A DNA stretch of 64,000 nucleotides, taken from assembly GCA_963691705.1 (NCBI GenBank), contig OY829542.1:29746579-29810578 (forward strand), in the 5' to 3' direction. The position numbers and the translations under genes are program-made. This DNA comes from Viola odorata. Its lineage: Eukaryota; Streptophyta; Magnoliopsida; Malpighiales; Violaceae. How positions within the stretch are numbered: the first letter of the stretch is position 1; each line of letters starts with the position of its first letter. Below, in pieces: positions 46,420-59,061 of this stretch. The notes under the pieces are model-generated. The model searched no databases and was not told the origin of the DNA. It saw nothing but the letters and a program-made list of their open reading frames with translations.

Positions 46420-47803
46420 TTGCTCACCCAACTTATGGGGGAATTTGAGGAAACCAAGTTCGATCGAATCGATCGAGACAAGAACCGTTTCGCAGACGCA
46501 TTAGCCACTTTGGCCTCAATGTTCAAATTAGAATGCGGAATCATGCTTCAACCATTAAAAGTGGAAGTAAAGGAAACACCGACGTATTGCGCTACGTTGG
46601 AAGATGAACCTAATGGAAAACCATAGTTCCACGATTTAGTACGATTTATCAAAAATCGGGAATACCCTCCAGAGGCAAGCCAAAGTAGTAAAAAGACCCT
46701 TCAACGTTTGGCTTGGGATTACTACCTTGACGGTGAGGTTCTATATAAAAGAAGGACGGATGGGGCCCTACGTTGTGTCACCGTTTCCGAAGCCATAAGG
46801 ATTATCATGGCCATTCACGAGGGGGTTTATTCCACGCACGCTAGTGGCCACATGATGGCAAGACAGATAATGAGACGGGGTTACTTTTGGCTCACCATTG
46901 AATGGGATTGCATCGACTACTTTCGAAAATGCCATAAATGGCAAATCTACGTTGATCATCTCCATGTCCCTCCAGCTCCCCTTTTCAATATGACATCACC
47001 TTGGCCTTTCGCGATGTGGGGAATCGACATCATTGGCCAAATTCATCCGAAAGCTTCTAATGGCCACCATTTCATCCTTGTCGCAATCGATTACTTCACC
47101 AAATGGGTAGAGGCCGCCTCTTACTCGAGCATCACCCAAAAGACGACCATGCAATTCATTGAGAAGAATATCATCTATCGCTATGGGTCCCCGAAACCAT
47201 CATCACAGATAACGGTACTAACCTGAATGGAAAATTGATCTACGACCTTTGCCAAAAGTGGAAAATGAAACACCGTAACTCTTCACCTTACCGCCCGAAG
47301 ATGAATGGCGCGGTCGAGGCGGCGAACAAAAACTTGAAGAAAATCATTCAGAAGATGGTGGTGACCCATAAGGATTGGCATGACATGCTTCCTTTCGCCC
47401 TACATGCTTATCATATCGCAATTCACACATCTATAGGGGCAACTCCTTTCTCCTTAGTCTACGGTATGGAGGCAGTGATCCCACTCGAGGTAGAGATTCC
47501 TTTCCTCAGAGTCTTGGCGGAGTCAGGAATAGAAAAGTCTGATTGGGCGAGAGTAAGATATGAACAACTAAATCTCATCTTGGAAAAATGTTTGACCGCC
47601 ATGTGTCATGCGCAATTATATCAGAAGAGAATGGCCTTCTTCCTCATCAGGAGGAGGGCCAAGGGAAGTGGGCCCTGAGGTATGAAGGTCCGTACATAGT
47701 CATGAGCGCATTCTCCGGAGGTGCTTTGTTGCTCACCAATATGGATGGGGATGATCTACCAAGACCAATGAATGCAGATGCTGTCAAGCTGTACTTCGCT
47801 TAA
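46420..47803 (+). pseudogene. Element C pol remnant: end of RNase H and integrase
   Basis: The region starts with the tail of an RNase H domain (DRDKNRFADALATLASM). The integrase follows: an H2C2-like zinc finger (HEGVYSTHASGHMMARQ; the second Cys of CHKC reads Trp), the first catalytic Asp in WGIDIIG (about 47020) and DYFTKW. A missing base near 47190 shifts the frame so that the second catalytic Asp (ITDNGTN) is read in another frame. The E-containing part NGAVEAANKNLKKI (about 47300) is intact. A TAG at 46624-46626 also interrupts. Reverse transcriptase and most RNase H are missing between 45920 and 46420. Confidence 0.78.
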
Positions 47804-49264
47804 AAACCTACGGATCATGCAAAGAAAGACATAGGGCTACTCCTGACAAAATCGTTTGATATGTCCTGAATTAATAAAATAAGAAGTTTTGCGTGTTTAA
47901 AGTTTTTGTCGGCAGCGCAGAGGAATATTTCATGTCATCAGGAACTGTGTTTAAACTGACCTCCGCTAATCCAATGCTAAAGTTTTGTAGTCCCAAGATA
48001 ATCGGTAGGGATCATCTCTAAAACGGTCGATTATGCATCTGCACAATCTGGGCTAATTCGAAAACCTTTAATTGAGTTGGATCCGCACGAAAGGATGATT
48101 CATAACCAGAGAATCGTTGTCCGAACAACAGGAGGATCATTTGAGCCTAGAACACTGTTCGAGAACACAATGGACACCCTTCGAGGCGCTACGATACGAC
48201 ACGCCCGTACTACCAAAGATGCCGGCAACAATACCTAGGTAGGTTTGGTCTTGTCCAGAACTGCGAGCCCTACCCACACCCAGACGTAAATTCTTCACCC
48301 CACTATCAAGTAAGTTGTCATTTACGTTTCCACCATCTAATTTTTTGCAATTTTACCTTCTGCAATTTACGTTTTCGCAATTTAAATTCCCGCACGTTAC
48401 GCGTTCCTATTAGTATGTATATACGCATGTGTATGCACGTCATGTTTGGGAATTCCTAAGCTTTTATAAAAAAATGTTGCTTTGCAAAAAAAAGAAGAAA
48501 ACAAACAGAAAGAAAAGCAAAAAATCCTACGTTTTCGAAACTTTCCCTATGTCAAACATGCCTATCACTTTATCATAGTTGATAAAATTGTTCATTTATT
48601 AGAAATTATATAAACATACATGGTCTCGTCTGTTAGCTCTTATATCCATGACATGATTTAGGCGTAAACAGTTACAAACATATCCCTGTGAGTATTTTGG
48701 GCCTTCACGCCTTGTTTCTTTCATGAGTGTAAATGCTAAACTAGGTGCTGGTTAGATTTGCATAATATCCAGGGTACATTAACCATTAGACATGGGATAA
48801 CAGTAAGATGACATTGGACTTTGCTTTGCTTTTCTTCCCCATTTTTCATTTTTTAACTTTTTCGCCCTCAAAACACATACCTTGTACACCATGTACAACT
48901 CTATCAAACACTTCAAAGCCTTCTTCTAAACTCCTCACAAATGGGTAAGTGCTCGACGGAATTGGCCGACTAAAGCGCTAGAAGCATGTTAAGTTCATCT
49001 CAATGAATCAGCAGGATGAAAAGGAAACCCTCAAAGGTTGACAGTCCGCGCTAACACCCAGAAGCGGAAAAAAAAAAAAGTCGAAGGCCACTACCCAAAA
49101 GAATCAAAACAAAGGAAATTGTACTTGCTTCACTCGCTGTTTGTATTTGTATTCAAAAAAATAAGGGAAAAATAAAAAAAAGAAAAAAAGAAAAGAAAAA
49201 TAATAATAAAGGAAAAGAAGAGAAAAAGAAACAAAAAAATAAAAAGAAGATTCAAAAAGAGGGT
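47804..49264 (+). other. 3' non-coding region of element C with a long purine-rich tract
   Basis: No ORF or domain was recognised after the end of pol. The segment ends in about 100 bp of almost pure purine (49155-49262, aaaaagaaaaaaagaaaag and similar), the expected neighbourhood of the polypurine tract. Element B inserted here, at 49265, so C's 3' LTR is displaced beyond the window. Confidence 0.5.
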
Positions 49265-49836
49265 TGATAACAATCCACCTAAGGAAAAGGGTATTTCCGT
49301 CTATTGCCCTGAATTGAAAGAAGAGATCACTGTTCCCACCTTCGCGGTAGGGAGAGGGACACCGCCTCCCCCAGAGGCTGACGCCAAGAAGGCAAAACAG
49401 CGCTCAGGAGTATCCCCAAAATGAACCTTCTAGATGGCTCGAGGAGCTGTCTCATTCTGAGGAATACCACCCGTCAGGGGGACCACTCAGTCGCTACCCT
49501 ATCGTGGTAGCATTTATCCCATGGCTATCGCCATGTTAACATATCATCCGAGGGGCGAACCACGATCCCTAACGTTAGGGATAGCTCTCTAGCTATCCCC
49601 AAACGCGGAAATGCTCAATTCTTCTATATATATACCTCCCCCTCAAAGGAGGCGGGTAAGCTTAATCTGACTGGCCCAAGCTCTGCCAAATTCAGTACAC
49701 ATACTGACTTAAGCATTGGAGTGTTTTCGCCGGAGACCCCCTCCGGCGTATTGCAGGTACCGCGGACCGTCATGAGCACTGATCTGAGAGGAGCCGTTCC
49801 GCCATACATCCTTCGGCAGAAGACCAAATCTTATCA
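49265..49836 (+). repeat. 5' LTR of element B (572 bp)
   Basis: It runs TGATAACAATCCACC to CAAATCTTATCA, closely parallel in ends and length to the LTR of A (TGATAAACATTAAGG to ATCTTAACA). A TATA-like run TATATATATA lies at 49624-49634. The five bases before it are agggt; the matching duplication is outside the window. Confidence 0.8.
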
Positions 49837-49859
49837 AATTGGTGCTCTCGTTGAGAGTA
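49837..49859 (+). promoter_or_regulatory. Primer binding site region of element B
   Basis: AATTGGTGCTCTCGTTGAGAG follows the LTR directly and differs from the site of A at only a few positions. The tRNA is not assigned. Confidence 0.58.
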
Positions 49860-52080
49860 TTGGTTCTATTAAGTGAGCGTCCTTAATAACCAAGCTCCTC
49901 CTCCCCAAAGCTAGAAGGATTATGGCCTCAGAGTCAGATCCGGCGCTGTCCCAAACTTCCAACATCCCATACAACACCTGCAGATGACTGTTTACCTTCG
50001 CTACCTCTGATACCTCCACCTCAGTGCAGGACGTCACTGCGGGAGAATCAGATCTTCCTCCTGGGCAAAGTACGGAAGAGATTACATTCCAGATTTGTTC
50101 TCCCTTTTCTCACGTAGCAGGAACCAGTCGTCTTACCCCCCAAGCAGGGAGATCCATGATAGGTGAAGCAGATAACCCTTTCGCAAATTCAATAGCAGCT
50201 CTCCAAGCTCAATTGGATCAGTTGACGGAGATGGCTGCTGGATTTACTCCTCACGCCTCGAGACCTGGTGTGTCCTCCCAAGTAGTTTTCACCCCGTCCA
50301 TTGTCAATGAACGACCATTATCGCCCCGACAATCCAGAGGACTCCCGTCCTCCTTACCATTTTCGTTGGCCCCCATCAGCGTCCCGCCGCTCGCGCGTGG
50401 ACCTGCTGAACATTCTGGACAATACAGGGGAGGAATCTCTATCCCTGAAGTAGCTCGCCGACGTGATGAGTACAGAGAACATTGGGATGATCGACGGGGG
50501 GATATATTGAGAGAGCCATCTCCTAGATACAGTGAGAGATCTAGCAGCAGACGTCGACGAGCTCGAACTCCAAGAAGCCGCAGCCGATCTCCCAGGCGGC
50601 ATCAGGAATATGACCCTCAGAATCCCAGATATGACGTTGAAATTCCACACCCGCATCAGCCTCGTGGGGTCCCTGATATTAACGTTGGCCATCCGTTCAG
50701 TTACCGTGTCAGGCACCACAGAGTCCATCGACACGTGAAACTCCCAGCAGAATCATATGATGGCACGAAAGATCCCATTTCTCACCTCAATAAGGTGAAA
50801 GATTTTGTGCAATTCCAAACGCGCAGTGACGCAGCATTGTGTCAGATCTTCGTAATGACGCTGTCAGGCGTGGCACGTCTCTGGTTTGAGGGACTCCTGG
50901 ACGGATCTATTGATAATTTTTCTCAACTGGAAGAAAAATTCAAAAGTCGGTTTAGCACGGCTATTCCTATCAGGAAGTCAGCAGCTGCACTGTTCGATAT
51001 CCATCAAAAACCGCAGGAATCGTTGAACGACTTTTTAGGTCGATTTGATCTTGAAATGTCCCTAACGCCAGGGGTCACTATTGATTTTGCGGTTGAGGCC
51101 CTAAAACGCAACTGCCGATACGGAAAACTGAGAGACACACTAACGGTGGATCCACCGATGACCCTGGATGCGCTGAGGCTGAAAGCACATAATTATGCGA
51201 GAATGGAAGAAGAGGAAAATAGAGAATGAATCCGAGACATGCCAACGGACCCATATGTGGCCCCTAACGCCCCGCATAACAGTGCCCCTGACGCACGACC
51301 CACTGATGATCATGGGCAACGAAAAGAGCATACTGTCAAGGCCTCTAACCGGCAGAGAGGCAATTTCTTGAAAGGAAGACCCGGAGGGTCCCCCACTCGG
51401 AAACAAGCGGATCCGCCAAAAGGTTGGATATATGATCCTGACCTTCCATCCCTTATACTCCCAAGGGCTGAAATCCTAGAGATAGTCCAACAGCGAAATC
51501 TGCCCATTAGATATCCAACTCCTGTGAAGCCAGGAGTGATCATGGGAGGAAGGGAAAACGCGTATTGCAAGTTCCACAAGGTCAAGGGACATTCGACAGA
51601 CATATGCAGAGAACTGAAATTGGCCATAGAGCGATTGGTCGAAGAGGGCTACCTAGGAGAATTTGCCACCAAGGCAAGAGAAGAGGCCAGGAACAACCCA
51701 ACGGGAATGACAACTGATCAGAGGCAAGCGCCTTCACACGCCACGGGGGCTAACGCAATTCCCCTTGGAAAAAATAGAGAAGCTCTCGTTGTTCATAGCG
51801 ATCAAATGCCTATGATTAATATTATTGCCGGGGGAACACCCTACTTCGAGGAGGCCATACCACAAACGCCCAGTCCTGGGGAAAAGCGCAAGCGAGAAAG
51901 CGCCCAGGTAAAAATTGAGGCCATAAACGCCTTAGATAGAATGATATTGTCCTTCTCAGAAGAAGACGAAAAGGGCATTATTTTCCCACACAACGACGCG
52001 TTGGTAGTAACACCTGTCATAGGAAGTCACGGGGTGAGGAGAACCCTTGTTGACAACGGGAGCGCAGTAAATCTATTTTT

Positions 52081-54302
52081 GCTGGAAGTAGGGGTGAGCA
52101 CGGATCGGAGGATCCGACCGATCCGATCCGCTCCGATCCGAACTCACCCATCCGATCCGATCCGTACCAGGTGTCGGAGCCGGTTCGGTGGAGGGAGTCG
52201 GAATCCGATCAGTTCGGATTCCGACGGTCGGATTTTCGGGAATCCGTCGGATTCCCGATAATCCGAATGCGTAGATATTAATATGTAATATGTATGTCCC
52301 AACCTAATTTCTAATTCATTTTATCCATCCCCCCCAACCAAACGCAGCCGCTGCCGCTGCCGCTCCTCCCCAACCCAACCAAACGCAGCCGCTCCCCACC
52401 CACGGCCCAACCCAACCAAACGCAGCCGCTCCCCAACCCGACGGATTCGTCGACGACGACGTCGTTGCTGTCGTTGCCAGCCGCTCCGGGCCTCCGGCTC
52501 CATACCGTAGCGTCAGCTGTCCCGTCCCAGCCCCTCCATCCCGTTGCCCATCCCGTCGCGGCGTCGCCATTGCAGCCTCCCTCCCTCCCGATTCGCTTCA
52601 TCCCGTCGCCGTTGCTGCCTCCCTTCATCGGTTCATCCCATCGCCGTTGCTACTTGCTGCTGCAGTGCTGCTGCCTCCCTTCAAAATGGTAAGTCTTAAC
52701 TAATTTCAAACTAATTCCTAAATCTAATTCCGTGATTTCTTTCTAATTTCTAAATCCCTAATTCCTAAATCCCTAATTTCTAATTCCCTAATTTCTAAAT
52801 CCCTAAATTCCTAATTTATCTTCTGTTCCTAAATTCCCTAAATTCCTAATTTCCTATTATTAATTTGTATTTGTTGATGTGAAATAGGAGGAAGGCAATT
52901 CAAGCATGCCGCCACCGCCACTGCCACAAGCTTCTCAATCTCCACCATCACAGGTGGCACAACAACAGCAAGTGCAACAACAACCAGCAGAAGAAACCTA
53001 GGAAGCTGAGTTTATGGCCTCAAAAAAGGAAAGCAGTGGTGGAAGATCAATCGTATGGAAGCACTTTACCAAATTCAAGAGGGACAACGAGAAATGGAGT
53101 AGGTGCAAGCATTGTCTATTTGAGACCAAATCAGACCCTAAAAAACAAGGGGCTGCCTTGGTTGATAGACAAAGGAAAACAAGTTCTGCTGCTTCAAGCT
53201 CTTCTTTATCTTCTTCAAGTGCATGTTTTGGTATGGTTAATGATGCTAATGCTGCTGCACCTACATCTACATTACTTGACAACATGTTTAAAAGACATCA
53301 ATTGGACTTAGGATGTTGGGATAACAAAACAGAAGTAGAACAATATCTTAGTGAGGGAACCGTGACATGTGATAAGGGTTTTGACATTTTATTGTGGTGG
53401 AAAGTTAACTCTTTTAGATTCCCTATCCTTGGCAGCATGGCACGTGATGTATTGGCAATTCCAATATCTACTGTTCCTTCTGAATCAACATTTAGCACTG
53501 GTGGAAGAATTTTGGACTCATATAGGAGCTCATTGACTCCTAAAATGGTCCAAACACTTGTATGCTTACAAAATTGGCTCAATTCTTCCCCGGTGGCTGA
53601 TGTGGAGGAAGAACTTGATGAAGCTGAAGAACTTACGGAAGGTAACTTTTTATCACATCACTTATGTAATTTCATGCAAATCTTCACTTCTGTAATTTTT
53701 GAATATCCTCACATGTATTCTGTAATGTTAACTCATTTGATTTTTTATTTGGTGTTTAGAGTTCCAAAAGTTGTTGCTGGAGCCTATTGATCTTTGAATG
53801 GATAGTACTAGTGGAAGAAACGAGCCAGATGAACAGAAAGGCGTTGATGGAGGGTGGATCTTCATTCACTTCAACTTGAAGATTTGTAATAATGTTTATT
53901 TTTTATGGATGGATTTGTTGCTTGAGTTGAGTTGCTTGAAATGTATGGTTATCAAACTTTTAATAATTGAAGTATTGATATAGTTGCTTAATTTGAAGAA
54001 TTGTTGGAGAAATTATCTTTGAAAGCAGATCATGGTTTTGCTAGAATGATAACAGATATTGAATTTCTTGTTTGGTTTGTGAAATGTGAGATAGAATTAC
54101 AAATTTACAATTACGATCGAAAATCCAAAAAATATGAAAAATCCGACCGAACCGATCCGAAACCGAAAGTGTCGGATTGGTTTCGGATTCCCTGTGAAAA
54201 AATCCGAAAAAATCTGATCCGAAAAAATCCGAATCCGAAAAAATCCGATCCGAACTTGTCGGATTCCGATCCGAAATCCGAACGCTCACCCATAGCTGGA
54301 AG
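52081..54302 (+). mobile_element. hAT element (52089-54294, 2206 bp) inside the protease of element B, TSD GCTGGAAG
   Basis: The ends TAGGGGTGAGCACGGAT and TATGGGTGAGCGTTCGGAT (right end, reverse complement) form imperfect inverted repeats. The 8-bp duplication GCTGGAAG flanks them (52081-52088, 54295-54302). Removing the element and one duplication restores the retrotransposon frame exactly. Subterminal zones are full of TCCGATCC words (52100-52260, 54120-54285). The interior has a deleted transposase gene. Three copies of ccaacccaaccaaacgcagc, then cgctccccac, lie at 52330-52440. Confidence 0.93.
52686..53797 (+). pseudogene. Deleted hAT transposase: BED zinc finger joined to C-terminal dimerisation domain
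   Basis: Probable exons are up to 52688 (ATG), 52888-53640 and 53760-53797, with GT-AG introns. Exon 2 begins with a Pro/Gln-rich stretch and is broken by TAG at 52999-53001. From ATG 53014 a frame of about 220 codons remains. It has a BED-finger start (SIVWKHFTKF, CKHC; the His pair is not evident). It then jumps to the conserved hAT C-terminal domain (WWKVNSFRFPILGSMARDVL, PSESTFSTGGRILD). The catalytic RNase H-like core is missing. An internal deletion produced a DNA-binding plus dimerisation fusion without catalysis, so the element is non-autonomous. Confidence 0.82.
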
Positions 54303-57300
54303 CGTATAACTTGATGAAACGCCCTGATGGTGAGCTAGCGCCATGCGTAAGGCCAATTGTCGGGATTGATGGCGTACCTATACCGGTAGCCGGAATAACA
54401 TCCTTGCCAGTGTACTTCCGAGAAGACACATCCAAGCGCTCTGAAGAGCTATTATTCCTGGTTGTAGACCTAACGTTAGCATACAATGCTATACTGGGGC
54501 GACCGTTCCTCAATCATTTCGGGGTAGCGATATCCCAAAAACACCTGCGGATGAAATACCCCTCGTGGGACGGAGTGGTCTCAATCAAAGGAGACCAGAA
54601 ACTGGCAGCCAAATGTTATTTGCTTATGACTCAGAGGAGTTGTGACCGCTACGTTTGCGTGGTAGACGATCCTTTCGACGATAAAGAAGAAAAACGCACT
54701 CAGCCACTAGATCAGATGATGTCAATACCTATCGCTGAGGACAATGAGGCAAATCTCTTGGTCAGTGAGAAACTGAGCCCTGAAGAGAGCGTGCAACTAA
54801 CCCGACTATTAAGAAAATGCAAGGGAGAATTCGCATGGAAACCAGCGGACATACCTGGAATCTCGCGAGAAGTCACGGAGCATCGACTAAACGTCAGCCC
54901 TGAGGCCAAGCCTATTCAGCAGAAACGATGCGCCTTTTCATCAGAAAAAGTGACGGCTATCGAGAAGGAGTTACTGAAGCTCATGGACGCGGGGTTCATT
55001 CGAGAAGTTCAGTACCCAACCCGGCTGGCTAACTCGGTGCTAGTTCCAAAGCCTAACGGAGATTGGCGCATGTGCATCGATTTCACTGACCTAAATAATG
55101 CTTGTCCCAAAGATTGCTATCCCCTTCCTCGAATTGACCAGCTGGTTGACCAAACTGCGGGGTACGCTTATTTAAGCTCTCTGGATGCCAACTCCGGGTA
55201 TCACCAAATCCCAATGGCCGCAGAAGACAAAGAAAAAACTGCCTTCATCACCCCTAGGGCCACATATTGCTACACCGCAATGCCGTTTGGGCTGAAGAAT
55301 GCTGGGGCAACATTTCAGCGCATGGCGAATAAGATTTTCGAAAAGCAAATAGGGAAAAATGTAGAGGCCTACGTGGACGATATTCTGATTAAAAGTCAAA
55401 GCTTCGAAGACCATCTTGCCGATTTGGAAGAAGTTTTCAATGTGATGAAAAAATACAAAATGAAGCTGAACCCACGAAAGTGCATGTTCGCGTTCCAAAC
55501 GGGAAAATTCTTGGGCTACGTGGTCAGCCGAAAGGGTATTCAGCCCAACCCTTCAAAGGTAAAGGCCATTCAGGACATGATATCCCCGCGAACCGTCAAG
55601 GAAATACAAAAGCTCACTGGCCGCATCATCGTGTTAGGACGGTTCATATCTAAGCAAGGAGAGAGATGCCTCCCCTTTTTTAAGGTCATTCGAAACAAGG
55701 CCCCATTCTGGTGGCCAGAGGAATGTGAAAACGCGTTTGCAGGACTGAAAGCCTACTTGTCATCCGATCTAGTACTAACGAGGCCTGAGTTCGGCGATGA
55801 GCTATACCTATACCTGGGAGTAGCTGACGAGGTAGTCAGCGCCGTCCTCGTACGAAGTGAAGGGCATGTACACCGCCCTGTATTTTTTGTGAGTCACATA
55901 TTAAAAGACACAGAGCTGCGATACGCCCGCATTGAGAAGATAACGCTTGCTCTAATACAGGCAACGCGAAAGATGGACCGATACTTCCAAGCCCACCCTG
56001 TTACCGTACTAACTGATCAGCCGCTGAGAATTTTTTTTAGAAAGCCTGAGTCCTCAGGGAGAATGTTGATTTGGGCAATCGAGCTCGAACAATACGGGCT
56101 GCAATACAAAGCCAGGCCGGCAATAAAAGCCCAGGCGTTAGCTGACTTCATAGCGGAGTACACATTCACCAAGGAGGTGTTGGAAAAACTATCAGAGGAA
56201 GAACCAGAAAACTCATGCCTACCGTTCCCAGAAACGCGCGCAGACTCATGGGTTATTCACGTGGACGGCGCAAAAAATCAAGAGCTAGCAGGAGCAGGCG
56301 TTTTCCTGGTGGGGCCAAACGGCATGGAAATGCGATATGCCATCAGAATCCTGCAGCCGTTATCCAACAACGCCGCTGAATATGAAGTGCTGCTGGCAGA
56401 ACTCAGAATTGGAAACACCTTCTCCGTCGACGCCTCTACCGTGGCGGAAGAGCAATATGGCTTGCGCCTAAAGATACGAGGAGATTCTAAATTGATAATG
56501 GATCAAGTCCTTGGAAACTCCCAAGCCCGAGAACCCGTCATGATTCAATACTTGGCCAAAGTAAAGCGTGAGCTGTCGGAGATGCAGAAAAAAGGTACTC
56601 GGGTCATCTTCGAACACATCTCCAGAGAAAGTAATGAAGAGGCCGATATCCTCGCCAAGATGGCAGCCAACGCAGACGCCTCCATACCCAACGAGGTACA
56701 TTACGGGGAGCTATCCATACCCTCTTTCATCGAGGAGCAAACATCGTTGTGTGTGGAAGAAATAGAAAGTGACTGGAGGATCCCAGTGGTAGAATATCTG
56801 AATCATGATAGGCTACCAGAAGAAATTGCGGAAAGAAGGAAAATCCTAAAACAGGCGGCGCGATGTATATATTACAATGGAGAGTTAATACGGAGGTGCT
56901 TCTCCCATCCAGCCGGTAAATGCATAACGGAACAAGAAGGCCTACATGTGCTGAGAGAAATTCACGAAGGGATATGCGACATGCACATCGCGAGCGATAC
57001 TCTGGCAGCTCAAGTCTTTCGGTCGGGATTCTACTGGCCCACCATACGAAGAGATTGCCATAACTTCATGAAAACCTGTCAGAAATGTCAGGAATACGCT
57101 AAGATTCCTCGAAAACCGGCCACGCCAATCTCAGAAATAATTGCTCCATGCCCGTTTGCCAAATGGGGCATCGACATATTAGGCCCGTTTCCAATGGCTA
57201 GATCCCAGCTAAAATTCGTGGTCGTGGCGGTAGACTACTTCACAAAATGGGCCGAAGTCGAGGCGTTAGCCACCATCACCACTGAAAAAATTTGGCATTT

Positions 57301-58103
57301 TTTCAAACACCAAGTCATCATGCAATTCGGGGTTCTGCGCATACTGGTTAGCGACAATGGAGCACAGTTCACAAGCCAATTCTTCAGGGATCAGTGTGCG
57401 GAATTCCAGATCGAACAAAGGTTCTCTTTCGTGGCACACCCCCAAACCAATGGCCAGGCAGAGGTAACCAACCGCAACATCCTTAGTGGCATCAAAAGAA
57501 ACTTGGAAGGTTCCAAAAAGAAATGGCCAGACGAACTGCCATACGTACTATGGGCCTATCGCATGACTGTCAAGACCGACACTGGAGAGACCCCGTTTGC
57601 GTTAGCATTCGGAACCGAAGCTGTCACACCGGTTGAGATCGGAATGATGAGCCTTCGGGTGGCTCATTTCAGAGAAGAAAATAACGAGGAAAGGTTACGT
57701 GCTAACCTTGACGCCCTACCAGAAACACATGAGGAAACACTGCTGAAAACTCTGCACTACAAAAGAAAAATGACGCAATACCACAACCGGCAAGTGAGAG
57801 AGCGATTGCTCAAAGCTGGAGATTTAGTGCTCAGAGATAGACGAGCGGCAGGGCAGCGCATGGGCAAACTCAGCCCAAACTGGGACGGACCGTATCGCGT
57901 CACCCGTATTGTGGGAAGAGGAGCTTACCACTTGGAAATGCTCGATGGAATGCCCCTACAGAACTCGTGGAATATAGCCCGGCTGAAGCTATACCACGCT
58001 AGGAACTAGCTCACCCTATCTGGTAACATCAATACTATTCTAACAAGATATATCTTTCTGTGCGTTTGTTGTTGAATAAAATGCAGATAGTGAAGCATGC
58101 CAG

Positions 58104-58600
58104 GAGTGAAAATCCTATCCTTATAATGGCTGGTCCTGATCAGACAGCTCACTAAGACGAGGTACGCCCTGGTATGACTAAGCGTTGGGAGTGAAAATCC
58201 TATCCTTGTGGCAACCGTGCTCACACAGACTGCCCATTAAGACGAGGCACGACCCCAAACGCTCCCGGGAGTGAAAATCCTATCCTTGTGGCAACCGTGC
58301 TCACATACACGACCCATTAAGACGAGGGATGCCCCGGTATCCTTGGGAGTGAAAATCCTATCCTTGTGGCAACCGTGCTCACACAGACGGCCCATTAAGA
58401 CGAGGCACGACCCCAAGGAGAGACCAACTCCGTCCTGGAAGTGAAAATCCTATCCTTGTGGCAACCGTGCTCACATAGACGGCCCATTGAGATGAGGCAC
58501 GTTCCAGGGACGCGAGGTTTCAACGCTTAGGAGTGAAAATCCTATCCTTGCGATGGCTGGTCCTGATTAGACAGCTCGCTAAGATGAGGCACTCCCCAAG
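58104..58600 (-). repeat. Tandem repeat between pol and aORF-b in element B (six units)
   Basis: Units beginning gagtgaaaatcctatcctt, then a variable part, then cactaagacgaggcac, start at 58104, 58189, 58269, 58347, 58439 and 58531 (78-92 bp apart). In reverse complement they match the array of element A (tagtgagcc ... aaggataggacttttcactcc). The array lies in the same place and orientation relative to pol in both elements. Confidence 0.9.
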
Positions 58601-59061
58601 CCAATCTCCGGCGGAAGGAAGGAGGGGACACTCCAGCTAGAAATTGAGCGGTCGATACCCGGCGAAGTAAGGCTGGAAAGACATCCGTACTGAAACAACA
58701 ACGTCGCAGCAGGCCTAACGGGGCAAGAAAGCTCCCAGACAACAAAGGGTAATTTGAATCTGAGCAATGTTGAGTCATTCTTGGAAATGCTATCAGAAGG
58801 CAACAATAAGGCCATCGAAAAGGCAGCTGAGGAACCTATATGAAGGTCATGCGAGAGCAAAGTGGGCATATCTATAGAGGCGCGGTAGCAAACGCCACGG
58901 ACGAATAATTGCGCAAGCAGTATTATGAAACAGAGCAGATAAGGATGTTCCGTTCAAAAGGGGTAGCCCAACCAAGGCAAAAAGTGATATCGTTAATATT
59001 ACAAAACAAGGAAGGGCTCGTCGGCCGCAAAAATCAGAATATATCTAAATTAAAAAAAAAA
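58601..59061. other. Spacer between the tandem repeat and aORF-b in element B
   Basis: No coding region or element end was recognised. It should include the 3' untranslated region of aORF-b, which stops at 59062. Confidence 0.4.

Larger units (their letters stand above)
49922..58009 (+). pseudogene. Element B gag-protease-pol polyprotein, interrupted by two stops and a hAT insertion
   Basis: One frame runs from ATG 49922 to TAG 58009 if the hAT element and one GCTGGAAG copy are ignored. It is broken by TGA at 49985-49987 and at 51227-51229 (Arg codon in A). Features in order are: Arg/Ser-rich stretch (50540-50600); capsid domain (50770-51220); zinc knuckle CKFHKVKGHSTDIC (about 51570-51610); protease TLVDNGSAVNLF, split by hAT at 52088; reverse transcriptase with YVDD at 55370-55381; RNase H; second RNase H with HVDGAKN, NNAAEYE and GDSKL (about 56260-56500); integrase with HEGICDMHI...CQKC finger (56960-57090), WGIDILG (57165), SDNGAQF (57350), NGQAEVTN (57450); and GPYRVTRI near the end. 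The pol part 54311-58009 is undamaged. Confidence 0.88.

Noticed and set aside
52311..52692. Several Gly/Trp- or Pro-rich frames at the start of the hAT element
   Set aside because: They arise from short GC-rich tandem repeats (52330-52440) and overlap on both strands. None has a domain.
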